A DNA stretch of 64,000 nt from Stenotrophomonas sp. SAU14A_NAIMI4_5 (GCF_003086795.1 NZ_CP026003.1:2778579-2842578); one strand, 5' to 3'. Positions 1 through 9,206 are shown, counted from the stretch's first letter. Translations and numbers: made by a program. Notes: generated from the letters alone by a model not told the origin.

Positions 1-404
1 ACGGCTATGTGTCGGCCAGCTGGTACCCGGACAAGGAAGCCGCCTCGCGCGTGCCGACCTGGAACTACGCCGCCGCCGAACTGCGCGGCCAGCTGCAGCG
101 CTTCGACGACACCGACGAGCTGGCCCAGCTGGTCTCCGACATCGGCGACCGCTTCGAAGCCAGCGTCGGCCAGGACTGGCAGTTCGAACCGCAGCGTGAC
201 GACCACCGTCGCCAGCTGCGCGGCATCATCGGCTTCCGCTTCCAGGTCGAACAGGTGCAGCTGAAGCTGAAACTGAGCCAGAACCACCCCGAGGCCAACC
301 AGCAGGCGGTGATCGCCGAACTGGAAAAGCTCGACACCCCGCATTTCACCGAGCTGGCGCAGTGGATGCGCTGGCATCGCGCGCAGACCGCCGCCAGCGA
401 CTGA
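1..404 (+). CDS. FMN-binding negative transcriptional regulator, PaiB family (5' partial)
   Basis: This is the C-terminal part of a gene that enters from the left edge; the reading frame is open from base 3 and ends with TGA at 402-404. The visible protein starts GYVSASWYPDKEAASRVPTWNY, which matches the conserved core of PaiB/FMN-binding split-barrel proteins (YxSPSWY...VPTWNY), and continues with a helical tail containing GIIGFRFQVEQVQLKLKLSQN, also typical of the family. B. subtilis PaiB is a small flavin-binding protein linked to repression of sporulation and protease genes; here the role is known only by family. A GTG at 9 could be mistaken for a start, but the homology runs past it, so the gene is truncated by the window. 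Confidence 0.85.
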   Translation, partial: GYVSASWYPDKEAASRVPTWNYAAAELRGQLQRFDDTDELAQLVSDIGDRFEASVGQDWQFEPQRDDHRRQLRGIIGFRFQVEQVQLKLKLSQNHPEANQQAVIAELEKLDTPHFTELAQWMRWHRAQTAASD

Positions 405-476
405 GCGCATTGTTTCCCGCGACGGCGCGGCCGGATGGCCACGCTCCTCGCCCCCCCCGACGCCAGGGACCCGAAC

Positions 477-1139
477 ATGAAAGACATCCACAAGCTGCTG
501 CAGAACAACCGCGACTGGGCCGACCGCATCGAGAAGGAAGACCCCGAGTTCTTCCACCAGCTGGCCAAGCAGCAGCACCCGGAATACCTGTGGATCGGCT
601 GTTCCGATTCGCGCGTGCCGGCCAACCAGATCATCGGCATGGCGCCGGGTGAAGTGTTCGTGCACCGCAACGTGGCGAACGTAGTGGCCCACACCGACCT
701 GAACTGCCTGAGCGTGGTGCAGTACGCGGTGGACCAGCTGAAGGTGAAGCACATCCTGATCGTCGGCCACTACGGCTGCGGCGGCGTGCACGCCTGCCTG
801 CACAACACCCGCGTCGGCCTTGCCGACAACTGGCTGCGCCACGTGGGCGACGTCATGCAGAAGCACACCGCGATCATCGATTCGATCGAGACCGACGAGC
901 TCAAGCACGCCCGACTGTGCGAACTGAACGTGATCGAGCAGGTCGCCAACCTGTGCCGCTCGACCATCGTGCAGGACGCCTGGGCCCGCGGCCAGAAGCT
1001 GATGGTGCATGGCTGGGTGTACAGCCTGAAGGACGGCCGCGTGCGCGAGATGGGCATCGACGTGGGTTCGCAGGAAGAACTGCAGCCGGCCTACGAAAAG
1101 GCCCTGTCCTACGTGCCGCGCCAAGGCAAGCGCGACTGA
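477..1139 (+). CDS. can: Beta-class carbonic anhydrase
   Basis: Interconverts CO2 and bicarbonate in the cytoplasm, supplying bicarbonate for carboxylations. The 220-residue protein is collinear with E. coli Can: it opens [11 protein letters not shown], and the zinc ligands fall at the same positions, Cys42-Asp44-Arg46 in WIGCSDSR and His98/Cys101 in VGHYGCGG. I chose ATG 477 over an upstream in-frame ATG at 435 because homology begins at MKDI and AGGG (465-468) is suitably spaced as a ribosome binding site. The next gene, 3-hydroxyanthranilate dioxygenase, starts 19 bases after the stop, so the two are probably co-transcribed. Confidence 0.96.
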   Translation: MKDIHKLLQNNRDWADRIEKEDPEFFHQLAKQQHPEYLWIGCSDSRVPANQIIGMAPGEVFVHRNVANVVAHTDLNCLSVVQYAVDQLKVKHILIVGHYGCGGVHACLHNTRVGLADNWLRHVGDVMQKHTAIIDSIETDELKHARLCELNVIEQVANLCRSTIVQDAWARGQKLMVHGWVYSLKDGRVREMGIDVGSQEELQPAYEKALSYVPRQGKRD

Positions 1140-1158
1140 CCTTCCGGGGAAACCGACC

Positions 1159-1680
1159 ATGCTCGCCTCGCCGATCAACCTGCACGCCTGGATCGAAGAA
1201 CACCGCCACCTGCTGAAGCCGCCGGTGGGAAACAAGATGATCGACAACGGCGACTTCATCGTGATGGTGGTGGGCGGGCCGAACTCGCGCACCGACTACC
1301 ACTACGACGAAGGCCCGGAGTGGTTCTACCAGCTCGAAGGCGAGATGGTGCTGAAGGTGCAGGAAGACGGCGCGGTGCGTGACATCCCGATCCGCGCCGG
1401 CGAGATCTTCCTGCTGCCGGCCAAGGTGCCGCATTCGCCGCGGCGCCCGCCGGGCGGCATCGGCCTGGTGGTCGAGCGCAAGCGCCTGCCCCACGAGAAG
1501 GATGGCGTGATCTGGCATTGCGAACGGTGCAACCACAAGCTGCACGAAGAGTATTTCCCGCTGCAGAACATCGAGACCGACCTGCCCAAGGTGTTCGCGC
1601 GTTACCAGGCCAGCCTGGAACTGCGCACCTGCAGCGAGTGCGGGCACGTGGATCCGTTGCCAGCGCCGGTGGCGGGCTGA
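1159..1680 (+). CDS. nbaC: 3-hydroxyanthranilate 3,4-dioxygenase
   Basis: Opens the ring of 3-hydroxyanthranilate to 2-amino-3-carboxymuconate semialdehyde, the precursor of quinolinate and NAD. The 173-residue cupin carries the expected non-heme iron ligands His48, Glu54 and His92, and the bacterial-type rubredoxin-like zinc site made of Cys121-x2-Cys124 (CERCNHK) and Cys158-x2-Cys161 (CSECGH). A GGGGAA ribosome binding site precedes the ATG. It lies upstream of kynureninase and kynurenine monooxygenase, so three consecutive steps of one pathway are clustered. A SMAG repeat pair separates it from kynU, so the operon may have an internal boundary there. Confidence 0.94.
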   Translation: MLASPINLHAWIEEHRHLLKPPVGNKMIDNGDFIVMVVGGPNSRTDYHYDEGPEWFYQLEGEMVLKVQEDGAVRDIPIRAGEIFLLPAKVPHSPRRPPGGIGLVVERKRLPHEKDGVIWHCERCNHKLHEEYFPLQNIETDLPKVFARYQASLELRTCSECGHVDPLPAPVAG

Positions 1681-1685
1681 ACCGT

Positions 1686-1750
1686 CGCCGGGCATGGCCC
1701 GGCGCTACCGGTGCGCGTGATTCCCAGGTAGCGCCGGGCCATGCCCGGCG
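1686..1750. repeat. SMAG palindrome pair (GTAGCGCCGGGC type), inverted
   Basis: Two 23-bp palindromic units in opposite orientation: 1686-1708 ends in CTAC and 1728-1750 begins with GTAG. Each folds as CGCCGGGC-AT-GCCCGGCG. This form, a palindrome with GTAG at one end, is characteristic of the SMAG elements of Stenotrophomonas maltophilia. It lies between two kynurenine-pathway genes and could terminate or stabilise mRNA. Confidence 0.88.
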
Positions 1751-1846
1751 AGCGCGCCGCGCGGCATTCAGCGTGCGTGACCCGGAAGCCTTCACGCAGG
1801 CCCCAGGCGCTACACTGGCAGCCCCGTTGCAGCCTGTTGCCCGACC

Positions 1847-3121
1847 ATGTCCGACCTGCTCAGCCGCACCCACGCCATCGCCCTGGACGCCGCCGATCCG
1901 CTGCGCCCGCTGCGTAACGAATTCCTGATTCCGCACCATGGCGGCGGTGAACAGACCTACTTCGTCGGCAACTCGCTGGGCCTGCAGCCGCGTGGCGCGC
2001 AGGCCGCCGTGCAGGAAGTGATGAAGCAGTGGGGCGAGCTGGCCGTGGAAGGCCACTTCACCGGCCCCACCCAGTGGCTGTCCTACCACCGCCTGGTCAG
2101 CGCGCAGCTGGCCCGCGTGGTCGGTGCGCTGCCCAGCGAAGTGGTGGCGATGAACACGCTGAGCGTGAACCTGCACCTGATGATGGTCAGCTTCTACCGC
2201 CCCACCACCGAGCGCCCGGTCATCCTGATGGAAGCCGGCGCGTTCCCGACCGACCGCCATGCGGTGGAAGCGCAGATCCGCTTCCACGGGTTCGACCCGG
2301 CGGACTGCCTGGTGGAAGTGCAGCCGGACGAAGCCAACGGCACGATTTCGATGGCCGCCATCGAGCGCGCCATCGGCGAGCACGGCGCGCGCCTGGCGCT
2401 GGTGCTGTGGCCGGGCGTGCAGTACCGCACCGGCCAGGCCTTCGACCTCGATGCGATCACCCGCCTCGCGCGCCTGCACGGCGCCCGCATCGGCTTCGAC
2501 CTGGCCCATTCGGTCGGCAACCTGCCGCTGCACCTGCACGATGTCGCACCGGATTTCGCCGTCTGGTGCCACTACAAGTACCTCAACAGCGGCCCGGGCG
2601 CCGTGGCCGGTGCCTTCGTGCACGAACGCCACCACCGCGACACCACCCTGCCGCGTTTTGCGGGCTGGTGGGGCCACGATGAAGCGACCCGCTTCCAGAT
2701 GGCGCCGCAGTTCACCCCGGCCATCGGTGCCGAAGGCTGGCAGCTGAGCAACCCGCCGATCCTTGGCCTGGCCCCGCTGCGCGCATCGCTGGACCTGTTC
2801 GAGCGTGCCGGCATGGAAGCGCTGCGCCGCAAGTCGCTGGCCCTGACCGGCCTGCTCGATGCACTGGTGCGCGCACGCCTGCCGCAGGTGCTGGACATCG
2901 TCACCCCGTCCGAACCGGAACGCCGCGGCTGCCAGCTGTCGCTGCGGGTGCTCGCCGGCCGCGAACGTGGCCGCGCCCTGTTCGAACACCTGCGCGCCAT
3001 CGGTGTGCTCGGTGACTGGCGCGAACCGGACGTGATCCGCATCTCGCCCACTCCGCTCTACAACCGCTACCTGGACGTGCACCACTTCGTCGAGGAAGTG
3101 GAAGCCTGGGCCGGCCTGTAA
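1847..3121 (+). CDS. kynU: Kynureninase
   Basis: PLP enzyme that cleaves kynurenine or 3-hydroxykynurenine to (3-hydroxy)anthranilate and alanine. The 424-residue length is normal. It shows the family N-terminus (YFVGNSLGLQPRGA, residues 38-51), a PLP-pyridine Asp in GFDLAHSVGN (Asp218), and the Schiff-base lysine in HYKYLNSGPG (Lys244). The start ATG is preceded by a SMAG-containing gap of 166 bases, whereas the next gene (kynurenine monooxygenase) follows after 31 bases, so kynU likely heads the downstream operon. Confidence 0.96.
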   Translation: MSDLLSRTHAIALDAADPLRPLRNEFLIPHHGGGEQTYFVGNSLGLQPRGAQAAVQEVMKQWGELAVEGHFTGPTQWLSYHRLVSAQLARVVGALPSEVVAMNTLSVNLHLMMVSFYRPTTERPVILMEAGAFPTDRHAVEAQIRFHGFDPADCLVEVQPDEANGTISMAAIERAIGEHGARLALVLWPGVQYRTGQAFDLDAITRLARLHGARIGFDLAHSVGNLPLHLHDVAPDFAVWCHYKYLNSGPGAVAGAFVHERHHRDTTLPRFAGWWGHDEATRFQMAPQFTPAIGAEGWQLSNPPILGLAPLRASLDLFERAGMEALRRKSLALTGLLDALVRARLPQVLDIVTPSEPERRGCQLSLRVLAGRERGRALFEHLRAIGVLGDWREPDVIRISPTPLYNRYLDVHHFVEEVEAWAGL

Positions 3122-3152
3122 GCCGCCCCCTCCCCTGCTTCTGGACAGTTCG

Positions 3153-4520
3153 TTGATCGCACACGCATCCCGCTCGTTGAGCATCATCGGTGCCGGCCTG
3201 GCCGGTTCCCTGCTGGCCATCCTTCTGTCCCGGCAGGGTTGGCGCATCACCCTGTACGAGCGCCGCGGCGACCCGCGCGTGGCCGACTACGAGAGCGGCC
3301 GCTCGATCAACCTGGCGCTGGCCGAGCGCGGCCGCAACGCGCTGCGCCAGGCCGGCGTCGAAGACGAGGTGATGGCCCGCGCAGTGATGATGCGCGGACG
3401 CATGGTGCACCCGCGCGAGGGCGAACCGCAGCTGCAGCGCTACGGCCGCGACGACAGCGAAGTGATCTGGTCGATCCACCGCAGCGACCTGAACACCACG
3501 CTGCTGGAACTGGCCGAACAGGCCGGCGCCACCGTGCACTTCCACCGCCGCCTGCACACCGTCGATTTCGATGCCGGCTACGCGCGCTTCATCGATGACC
3601 GCGACGACAGCCCGCACGACATCCGTTTCGACACGCTGATCGGTGCCGACGGTGCCGGCTCGGCGCTGCGCGGTGCGATGAACCGGCGTGCGCCGCTGGG
3701 TGAGGACATCGCCTTCCTCGACCATTCCTACAAGGAACTGGAAATCCCGCCTGCGGCCGACGGCAGCTTCCGCATCGAGCGCAATGCGCTGCACATCTGG
3801 CCGCGCGGCCACTACATGTGCATCGCCCTGCCGAACCACGAAGGCACCTTCACCGTCACGTTGTTCCTGCCGAACAAGGGCGACCCCAGCTTTGCCACGG
3901 TCAACACCGGTGCGCAGGCCGAGGCACTGTTCGCCCGCGAGTTTGCCGATACGCTGCCGCTGATCCCGAACCTGCGCGCGGACTGGGAACAGCATCCGCC
4001 CGGCCTGCTCGGCACGCTCACCCTGGATCGCTGGCACCAGGCCGGCCGCGCCGTGCTGATCGGCGATGCTGCGCATGCGATGGTGCCCTTCCACGGCCAG
4101 GGCATGAACTGCGCCTTCGAGGACTGCGTGTCACTGGCCCGCCACCTGCAGGAGGCCGACGACCTGGAAGGCGCCTTCGCCGCCTTCGAGGCCGAGCGCA
4201 AGCCGAACGCGCGCGCGATCCAGCAGATGGCGCTGGAAAACTACCTGGAGATGCGCGACCGCGTGGCCGACCCGGCCTTCCTGCTGCAGCGCGAGCTGGA
4301 ACAGGAACTGCAGCGGCGCTGGCCGACGCGCTTCGTGCCGCACTACACCATGGTCACCTTCCTGCACACGCCGTATGCCGAAGCGCTGCGCCGCACGGAG
4401 ATCCAGCGCGACCTGCTGGTGGCGGCCACCGCCGGCCATGATTCACTGGACAACATCGACTGGGCCACGCTGGAAGCGCAGATCCACGCACAGCTGCCGG
4501 TCCTGGAGGGCGCACACTGA
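3153..4520 (+). CDS. kmo: Kynurenine 3-monooxygenase
   Basis: FAD- and NADPH-dependent aromatic hydroxylase converting kynurenine to 3-hydroxykynurenine. The 455-residue protein has the N-terminal dinucleotide fold IIGAGLAGSLLAILLS (GxGxxG at 13-18) and the second FAD motif GDAAHAMVPFHGQGMN. I chose the TTG at 3153, giving MIAHASRSLSIIGAGLAG, because this length fits related Xanthomonas proteins as I recall them; a TTG at 3177 would remove the beginning of the Rossmann strand. Its TGA overlaps the ATG of sbcB (TGATG), so translation of the two is coupled although the functions seem unrelated. Confidence 0.94.
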   Translation: MIAHASRSLSIIGAGLAGSLLAILLSRQGWRITLYERRGDPRVADYESGRSINLALAERGRNALRQAGVEDEVMARAVMMRGRMVHPREGEPQLQRYGRDDSEVIWSIHRSDLNTTLLELAEQAGATVHFHRRLHTVDFDAGYARFIDDRDDSPHDIRFDTLIGADGAGSALRGAMNRRAPLGEDIAFLDHSYKELEIPPAADGSFRIERNALHIWPRGHYMCIALPNHEGTFTVTLFLPNKGDPSFATVNTGAQAEALFAREFADTLPLIPNLRADWEQHPPGLLGTLTLDRWHQAGRAVLIGDAAHAMVPFHGQGMNCAFEDCVSLARHLQEADDLEGAFAAFEAERKPNARAIQQMALENYLEMRDRVADPAFLLQRELEQELQRRWPTRFVPHYTMVTFLHTPYAEALRRTEIQRDLLVAATAGHDSLDNIDWATLEAQIHAQLPVLEGAH

Positions 4521-5959
4521 TGGCCGACAGCTTCCTGTTCTACGACCTCGAAACCTTCGGCCAGGACCCGCGCCGCACCCGCATCGCCCAGTTCGCGGCG
4601 ATGCGCACCGATGCCGATCTCAACGTGATCGACACGCCGGTCAGCTTCTTCGTGCGTCCGGCCGATGACCTGGTGCCTTCGCCGATGGCGACCCTGGTGA
4701 CCGGCATCACCCCGCAGCAGGCCATGGCCGAAGGCATCAGCGAAGCCGAGGCCTTTGACCGCATCAACGAGCAGCTGTCGCGCCCCGGCACCTGCGCACT
4801 GGGCTACAACACCCTGCGCTTCGACGACGAGTTCATCCGCTACGGGCTGTTCCGCAACTTCCACGATCCCTACGAGCGCGAGTGGCGCAACGGCAACTCG
4901 CGCTGGGACCTGCTGGACATGCTGCGGATGATGCGCGCCCTGCGCCCGGACGGCATCCAGTGGCCGCTGCGCGAGGATGGCGCCACCTCGTTCAAGCTTG
5001 AGCACCTGGCCGAGGCCAATGGCGTGCGCGAAGGCGATGCCCACGAGGCGTTGTCGGACGTGCGCGCCACCATCGGCATGGCGCGGCTGTTCAAGCAGTC
5101 GCAGCCGCGGCTGTGGGAGTACGCGCTGAAGCTGCGCGACAAGCGCTTCGTCGGCAGCCTGCTGGACGTGGCGGCGATCAAGCCGGTGCTGCACATTTCC
5201 ATGCGCTACCCGGCCAGCCGCCTGTGCGCGGCGCCGGTGCTGCCGCTGGCCATGCACCCGACCATCAACAACCGGGTGATCGTGTTCGACCTGGACGGCG
5301 AGATCGACGACCTGCTGGAGCTGTCGGCCGACGTGATCGCGCAGCGCCTGTACATGCGCGCCAGCGAACTGCCCGAGGGCGTCGCACGCGTGCCGCTGAA
5401 GGAAGTGCATCTGAACAAGGTGCCGGCGCTGGTGGCCTGGAACCACCTGCGCGCCGACGACCACGCCCGCCTGGGCCTGGACGTGGCGGCGATCGAGGCC
5501 AAGGCCGAGCGCCTGCGCGAGGTTGCCGCGCAGCTGGCCGAGAAGGCCCGGCAGGTCTTCAACCAGCCGCGGCCAGCCACGGTGTCCGACGTGGATGCGT
5601 CGCTGTATGACGGCTTCCTCGGCGCCGGCGACAAGCCGCTGCTGGCCCTGGCCCGCACCAGTGCGCCGCAGCAGCTGGCCGCGCTGGAAGGCCGCTTCCG
5701 CGACCCGCGCCTGCCCGAGCTGCTGTTCCGCTACCGCGCACGCAACCATCCCGACAGCCTCGCACCGGCTGAACGCGAGCGCTGGCAGGATTACCGCCGC
5801 CAGCGCCTGCTCGGCGAGAGCGGCCTGGGCGAACTGAACCTGCCCCAGTACCAGCAGCAGATCGAGGCGCTGGCCGCCGAAGCGCCCGATGACGCGCGCC
5901 GGACCGGCCTGCTGCAGTCGCTGCGCGACTGGGGCCACCACCTGCAGGAGACGCTGTGA
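4520..5959 (+). CDS. sbcB: Exodeoxyribonuclease I
   Basis: 3'-5' single-strand DNA exonuclease acting in recombination and mismatch repair. The 479-residue length equals the E. coli family size. DEDD-type catalytic residues are visible: Asp9 and Glu11 in FYDLETFG, and the later motif HEALSDV with His and Asp. GYNTLRFDDEFIRYGLFRNF is a conserved Exo I segment. The start overlaps the kmo stop by one base, and its stop overlaps the GTG of the next gene, placing sbcB in the middle of a translationally coupled chain. Confidence 0.95.
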   Translation: MADSFLFYDLETFGQDPRRTRIAQFAAMRTDADLNVIDTPVSFFVRPADDLVPSPMATLVTGITPQQAMAEGISEAEAFDRINEQLSRPGTCALGYNTLRFDDEFIRYGLFRNFHDPYEREWRNGNSRWDLLDMLRMMRALRPDGIQWPLREDGATSFKLEHLAEANGVREGDAHEALSDVRATIGMARLFKQSQPRLWEYALKLRDKRFVGSLLDVAAIKPVLHISMRYPASRLCAAPVLPLAMHPTINNRVIVFDLDGEIDDLLELSADVIAQRLYMRASELPEGVARVPLKEVHLNKVPALVAWNHLRADDHARLGLDVAAIEAKAERLREVAAQLAEKARQVFNQPRPATVSDVDASLYDGFLGAGDKPLLALARTSAPQQLAALEGRFRDPRLPELLFRYRARNHPDSLAPAERERWQDYRRQRLLGESGLGELNLPQYQQQIEALAAEAPDDARRTGLLQSLRDWGHHLQETL

Positions 5960-6642
5960 GCACGTATTTCTCCGACGCCAGTTTCAAGTTCCTGCGCAGC
6001 CTGGCGCGGCATAACGACAAGACCTGGTTCAACGACCATCGCCAGCAGTACGAAGACCATGTGCGGCAGCCGTTCCTGCGCCTGCTGGGTGACCTGCAGC
6101 CGGCGCTGACCGAAGTCAGCGACCATTTCCGTGCGGACACGCGCGGTGTCGGCGGCTCGCTGTTCCGCATCCACCGCGACGCGCGCTTTTCCCACGACAA
6201 GTCGCCGTACAAGACCTGGCAGGGTGCCCGCCTGTTCCACGAGCGCCGCCGCGAAGTGGCCGCGCCCTCGTTCTACATCCACCTGCAGCCGGGCGAGAGT
6301 TTCGTCGGCGCCGGCCTGTGGCACCCCGAGCCGGACACGCAGCGGCGCATCCGCCATTTCATCCTCGACAACCCGGGCAGCTGGAAGGCGGCCGCGCACG
6401 CGCCCGCCCTGCGCAAGCGCTTCGATTTCGAGCAGACCGAGAAGCTGGTGCGGCCGCCGCGCGGCTTCCCGGCCGACTTCGAGTTCATCGACGACCTCAA
6501 GCACCGCAACTGGGTGATGTGGCGCACGCTGGACGACGACACCATGACCGGCCCGCGCCTGCTCTCCACTCTGGGCAAGGACCTGGCCGCACTGGGCCCG
6601 TTCGTCGATTACCTCTGCGCTGCGCTGGACCTGGAATTCTGA
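5956..6642 (+). CDS. DUF2461 (TIGR02453) family protein
   Basis: A 228-residue protein beginning MSTYFSDASFKFLRSLARHNDKTWF, the conserved start of the DUF2461 family, followed by the family motif FRIHRDARFSHDKSPYKTW. No enzymatic role is established for the family. The GTG start at 5956 overlaps the sbcB stop by four bases, and its TGA overlaps the ATG of the aldo/keto reductase (TGATG), so it is part of the same coupled operon. Cytoplasmic, no signal peptide or membrane segment seen. Confidence 0.88.
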   Translation: MSTYFSDASFKFLRSLARHNDKTWFNDHRQQYEDHVRQPFLRLLGDLQPALTEVSDHFRADTRGVGGSLFRIHRDARFSHDKSPYKTWQGARLFHERRREVAAPSFYIHLQPGESFVGAGLWHPEPDTQRRIRHFILDNPGSWKAAAHAPALRKRFDFEQTEKLVRPPRGFPADFEFIDDLKHRNWVMWRTLDDDTMTGPRLLSTLGKDLAALGPFVDYLCAALDLEF

Positions 6643-7634
6643 TGTCGCAGGAACTGCCCCTGGCCCGGCAGCGGCGCCTGCTGGGTCGCACCGGCCTGCA
6701 GGTCTCGCCGATCGGCCTGGGCTGTTCCGGCTTCTGGGGCCACCGCCGCTTCGCCGAGAGCGACGCGGCCGCCGTGGTCGAACACGCGCTGGCGCAGGGC
6801 GTGAACCTGCTCGACACCGGCCACAACTATTCGGGCTTCCATGCCGAACCGCGCCTGGGCCGCATCCTGCGCCCGCTGCTGGCGCGCGTGCCACGCGAGT
6901 CGCTGGTGGTGTCCAGCAAGGGCGGCACGCTGACCGGCCAGGCAGGCATCAGCGGCGCCGAGCAGCGCGATTTCTCCGCCGCGGCGATCACCGCCAGCTG
7001 CGAGGCCTCGCTGCGCAACCTCGGCCTGGAGTATCTGGACATCTACCAGCTGCACGGCGCCAGCGAGCACAACATCAACGATGAGCTGCTGGCCGCGCTG
7101 CAGCGCCTGCGCGAGCGCGGGCTGGTCCGCCATACCGGCATCAACACCCATTCGGCCAGCACGCTGCGCTGGATGATCGAGCACCCCGAAGCCTTCGACG
7201 TGGTGCTGCTGGACTACAACGCCCTGCAGCAGGACCGCGAGCCGCTGATCGACGCGCTGCACGTTGCCGGCATCGGTGTGCTGGCCGGTACCGTGCTGGC
7301 CCAGGGCCATCTGCTGCCGGCGCGGCCGCGCCTGCCCCGCCTGGCCGACGCCTGGTACCTCGCGCGCACCTGGCTGAAGCCGAGCAGCCGCGCCCTGATG
7401 CACAGCGCCCGCACGATGCGCCAAGCGGTGGCCTCGGTGCGCAGCCAGCACCCGGCCCAGACCGCCTTTGCCTATGTGCTGCAGCACCCCGGCGTGGCCA
7501 GCGGCATCCTTGGCACCACCCGCGTTTCCAGCCTGGACCAGGTGCTGCAGACCCACGTGCAGGCGCTGCAGGGCGCCGAGCGGCAGCGCCTGGTGGCGGC
7601 CTTCGGCGATGGCAGCGGCTCGCCCAGTCACTGA
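6642..7634 (+). CDS. Aldo/keto reductase
   Basis: A 330-residue NAD(P)H-dependent oxidoreductase of the aldo/keto reductase superfamily. The catalytic tetrad is present: Asp58 (LLDTG), Tyr63 (HNYSG), Lys93 (VSSKGG) and His138 (YQLHGA). The start MSQELPLARQRRLLGRTGLQVSPIGLG is the classic N-terminus; a longer open frame upstream (from 6318) is an artefact overlapping the DUF2461 gene. The ATG overlaps the preceding stop by one base. The substrate is unknown; gene order suggests co-expression with kynU-kmo-sbcB, which may be fortuitous. Confidence 0.9.
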   Translation: MSQELPLARQRRLLGRTGLQVSPIGLGCSGFWGHRRFAESDAAAVVEHALAQGVNLLDTGHNYSGFHAEPRLGRILRPLLARVPRESLVVSSKGGTLTGQAGISGAEQRDFSAAAITASCEASLRNLGLEYLDIYQLHGASEHNINDELLAALQRLRERGLVRHTGINTHSASTLRWMIEHPEAFDVVLLDYNALQQDREPLIDALHVAGIGVLAGTVLAQGHLLPARPRLPRLADAWYLARTWLKPSSRALMHSARTMRQAVASVRSQHPAQTAFAYVLQHPGVASGILGTTRVSSLDQVLQTHVQALQGAERQRLVAAFGDGSGSPSH

Positions 7635-7676
7635 CGCTTAACCCGCGGCGCCCGCAGTTGCGGCAGTCTGGGTGCC

Positions 7677-8216
7677 ATGAAGAAGCTCATCGGCATCCTG
7701 GTTGCCCTCGTCCTGGCCGTCGTGGCCTGGTGGTTCAGCGGCCCGTACCTGGCCGTGCATGGCCTGTCCAAGGCGATCGAACAGCGCGATACCGCGCGCC
7801 TGGAGCGCTACGTGGACTTCCCGCGGGTGCGCAGCAGTCTGCGCGCGCAGCTCAACGACTACCTGGTGCGGCAGGCCGGGCCGGACGTGGCGTCCAGCCC
7901 GTTTGGCGCGCTGCTGTACGGGCTGGGTGACCAGCTGGGTGGCGCGGCGGTGGACACCATGGTCACGCCGACCGGCATCGGCGCGATGCTGCAGTGGAAG
8001 CGTGGCCGTAATGAACTGCAGGGCGGCGATGCGTTCGGCGCGACCGAACCGGCGCGGCCACTGAAGAACGCCGAGCATCATTTCGAAGCGCTGGACCGCT
8101 TCGTGGTGGACGTGCAGCGCGGTCCGGGCGAGCCGCCGATGAGGGTGGTGCTGGAACCGCAGGGCCTGCGCTGGAAGGTGGTGGACCTGCAGCTGGGGAT
8201 GTCGGGCAGCCCGTAG
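7677..8216 (+). CDS. DUF2939 domain protein, membrane-anchored
   Basis: A 179-residue protein with an N-terminal hydrophobic helix (residues 2-22, KKLIGILVALVLAVVAWWF) followed by FSGPYLAVHGLSKAIEQRD, the signature of DUF2939. It is probably anchored in the inner membrane with the remainder in the periplasm. Function is unknown. The TAG stop at 8214-8216 reads as part of a GTAG tetranucleotide that begins a degenerate SMAG-like repeat. Confidence 0.8.
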   Translation: MKKLIGILVALVLAVVAWWFSGPYLAVHGLSKAIEQRDTARLERYVDFPRVRSSLRAQLNDYLVRQAGPDVASSPFGALLYGLGDQLGGAAVDTMVTPTGIGAMLQWKRGRNELQGGDAFGATEPARPLKNAEHHFEALDRFVVDVQRGPGEPPMRVVLEPQGLRWKVVDLQLGMSGSP

Positions 8217-8256
8217 CTCCATGCCGCTGCGCTCGCCGGGCATGGCCCGGCGCTAC
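8213..8256. repeat. SMAG palindrome, with a degenerate partner
   Basis: An intact unit (CGCCGGGC-AT-GCCCGGCG-CTAC) lies at 8234-8256, in the CTAC-terminated orientation. A GTAG at 8213-8216 followed by a decayed half (CTCCATGCCGCTG) looks like the eroded inverted partner. It lies between the convergent DUF2939 and 5'-nucleotidase genes, where a bidirectional hairpin would be useful as a terminator. Confidence 0.75.
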
Positions 8257-8261
8257 CGGCC

Positions 8262-9206
8262 TCAGCCCTCGTTGGCGACGCCGTGCGGGACGTGGCCGGC
8301 GGCCACGTGTTCGCGGGCGCTGTCGATGTTGTGCTGCGAATCATCGAAGAAGATGTCCGCACCAAAGGCCTGCAGGAACGGCCCCTTGTGGCGACCACCC
8401 AGGAACAGGGCCTCGTCCAGGCGCACGCCCCACTCGCGCAGGGTACGGATCACCCGCTCGTGCGCCGGTGCCGAGCGCGCAGTCACCAGCGCGGTGCGGA
8501 TCGGTGCGCTGTCGCCGACCGGGAACACTTCCTGCAAGGTATGCAGCGCCGACAGGAAGCCGCGGAACGGACCGCCACTGAGCGGCTCGCGGGCGCGCTC
8601 GCGTTCGTGGCGGCCAAACGCTTCAACCCCCTGCTCGCGCGAAATGCGCTCGCTCTCGTCACCGAAGATCACCGCGTCACCATCGAAGGCGATGCGCAGC
8701 TGGCCGGCCGGGCGCCCCATGTCGATCTGGTCGGCCGCGGCCGCGGCGGTCTCGCCCGGCGGCTTGGGCAGGATGGTCGCTGCCGCGATGCCATGGCGCA
8801 GCGCACTGCGCACCGATTCGGGGTTGGCCGACAGGAACAGGTCGGTGCCGAAGGGCTTCACGTAGGGCCAGGTCGGCTCACCGGCGGTGAAGGTCGCACG
8901 GATGATGCCCAGCCCGTAATGCTGGATCGAATTGAAGATGCGCAGGCCGGTGTCGGCCGAATTGCGCGACAGCAGGATCACCTCGACCCGCGGGTTTTCC
9001 GGGCTGGCGCCCTGGTTCAGTGCCAGCAGCTTGCGCACCACCGGGAACGCCACGCCGGGACCAAGGATGTCGTCCTCGTGCTGGCGCTGGTACTCGGCGT
9101 ACGCCGCCACGCCATCGCTCTCGAACAGCGCATGGCTTTCTTCCAGGTCGAACAGCGCGCGCGAGGTCACCGCGACGGTCAGCAGACGGGGGGAGTTGTC
9201 GCCCAT
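8262..9206 (-). CDS. 5'-nucleotidase (cytosolic NT5C1 type)
   Basis: A 314-residue member of the 5'-nucleotidase family related to animal cytosolic nucleotidase I (PF06189). Features seen are LTVAVTSRALFDLEESHALF at the N-terminus, the region VEVILLSRNSADTGLRIFNSIQHYGL, and the aspartate-rich AFDGDAVIFGDESERI, which fits the HAD-like metal site of this family. It would dephosphorylate nucleoside monophosphates in the cytoplasm. It is followed downstream by the DUF2939 gene in convergent orientation and preceded by nadK on the same strand with a 48-base gap. Confidence 0.86.
   Translation of the reverse strand: MGDNSPRLLTVAVTSRALFDLEESHALFESDGVAAYAEYQRQHEDDILGPGVAFPVVRKLLALNQGASPENPRVEVILLSRNSADTGLRIFNSIQHYGLGIIRATFTAGEPTWPYVKPFGTDLFLSANPESVRSALRHGIAAATILPKPPGETAAAAADQIDMGRPAGQLRIAFDGDAVIFGDESERISREQGVEAFGRHERERAREPLSGGPFRGFLSALHTLQEVFPVGDSAPIRTALVTARSAPAHERVIRTLREWGVRLDEALFLGGRHKGPFLQAFGADIFFDDSQHNIDSAREHVAAGHVPHGVANEG

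Noticed and set aside
1..264. Short plus-strand frame starting at base 7
   Set aside because: It is out of frame with the PaiB-family homology, which is clear in the frame open from base 3.
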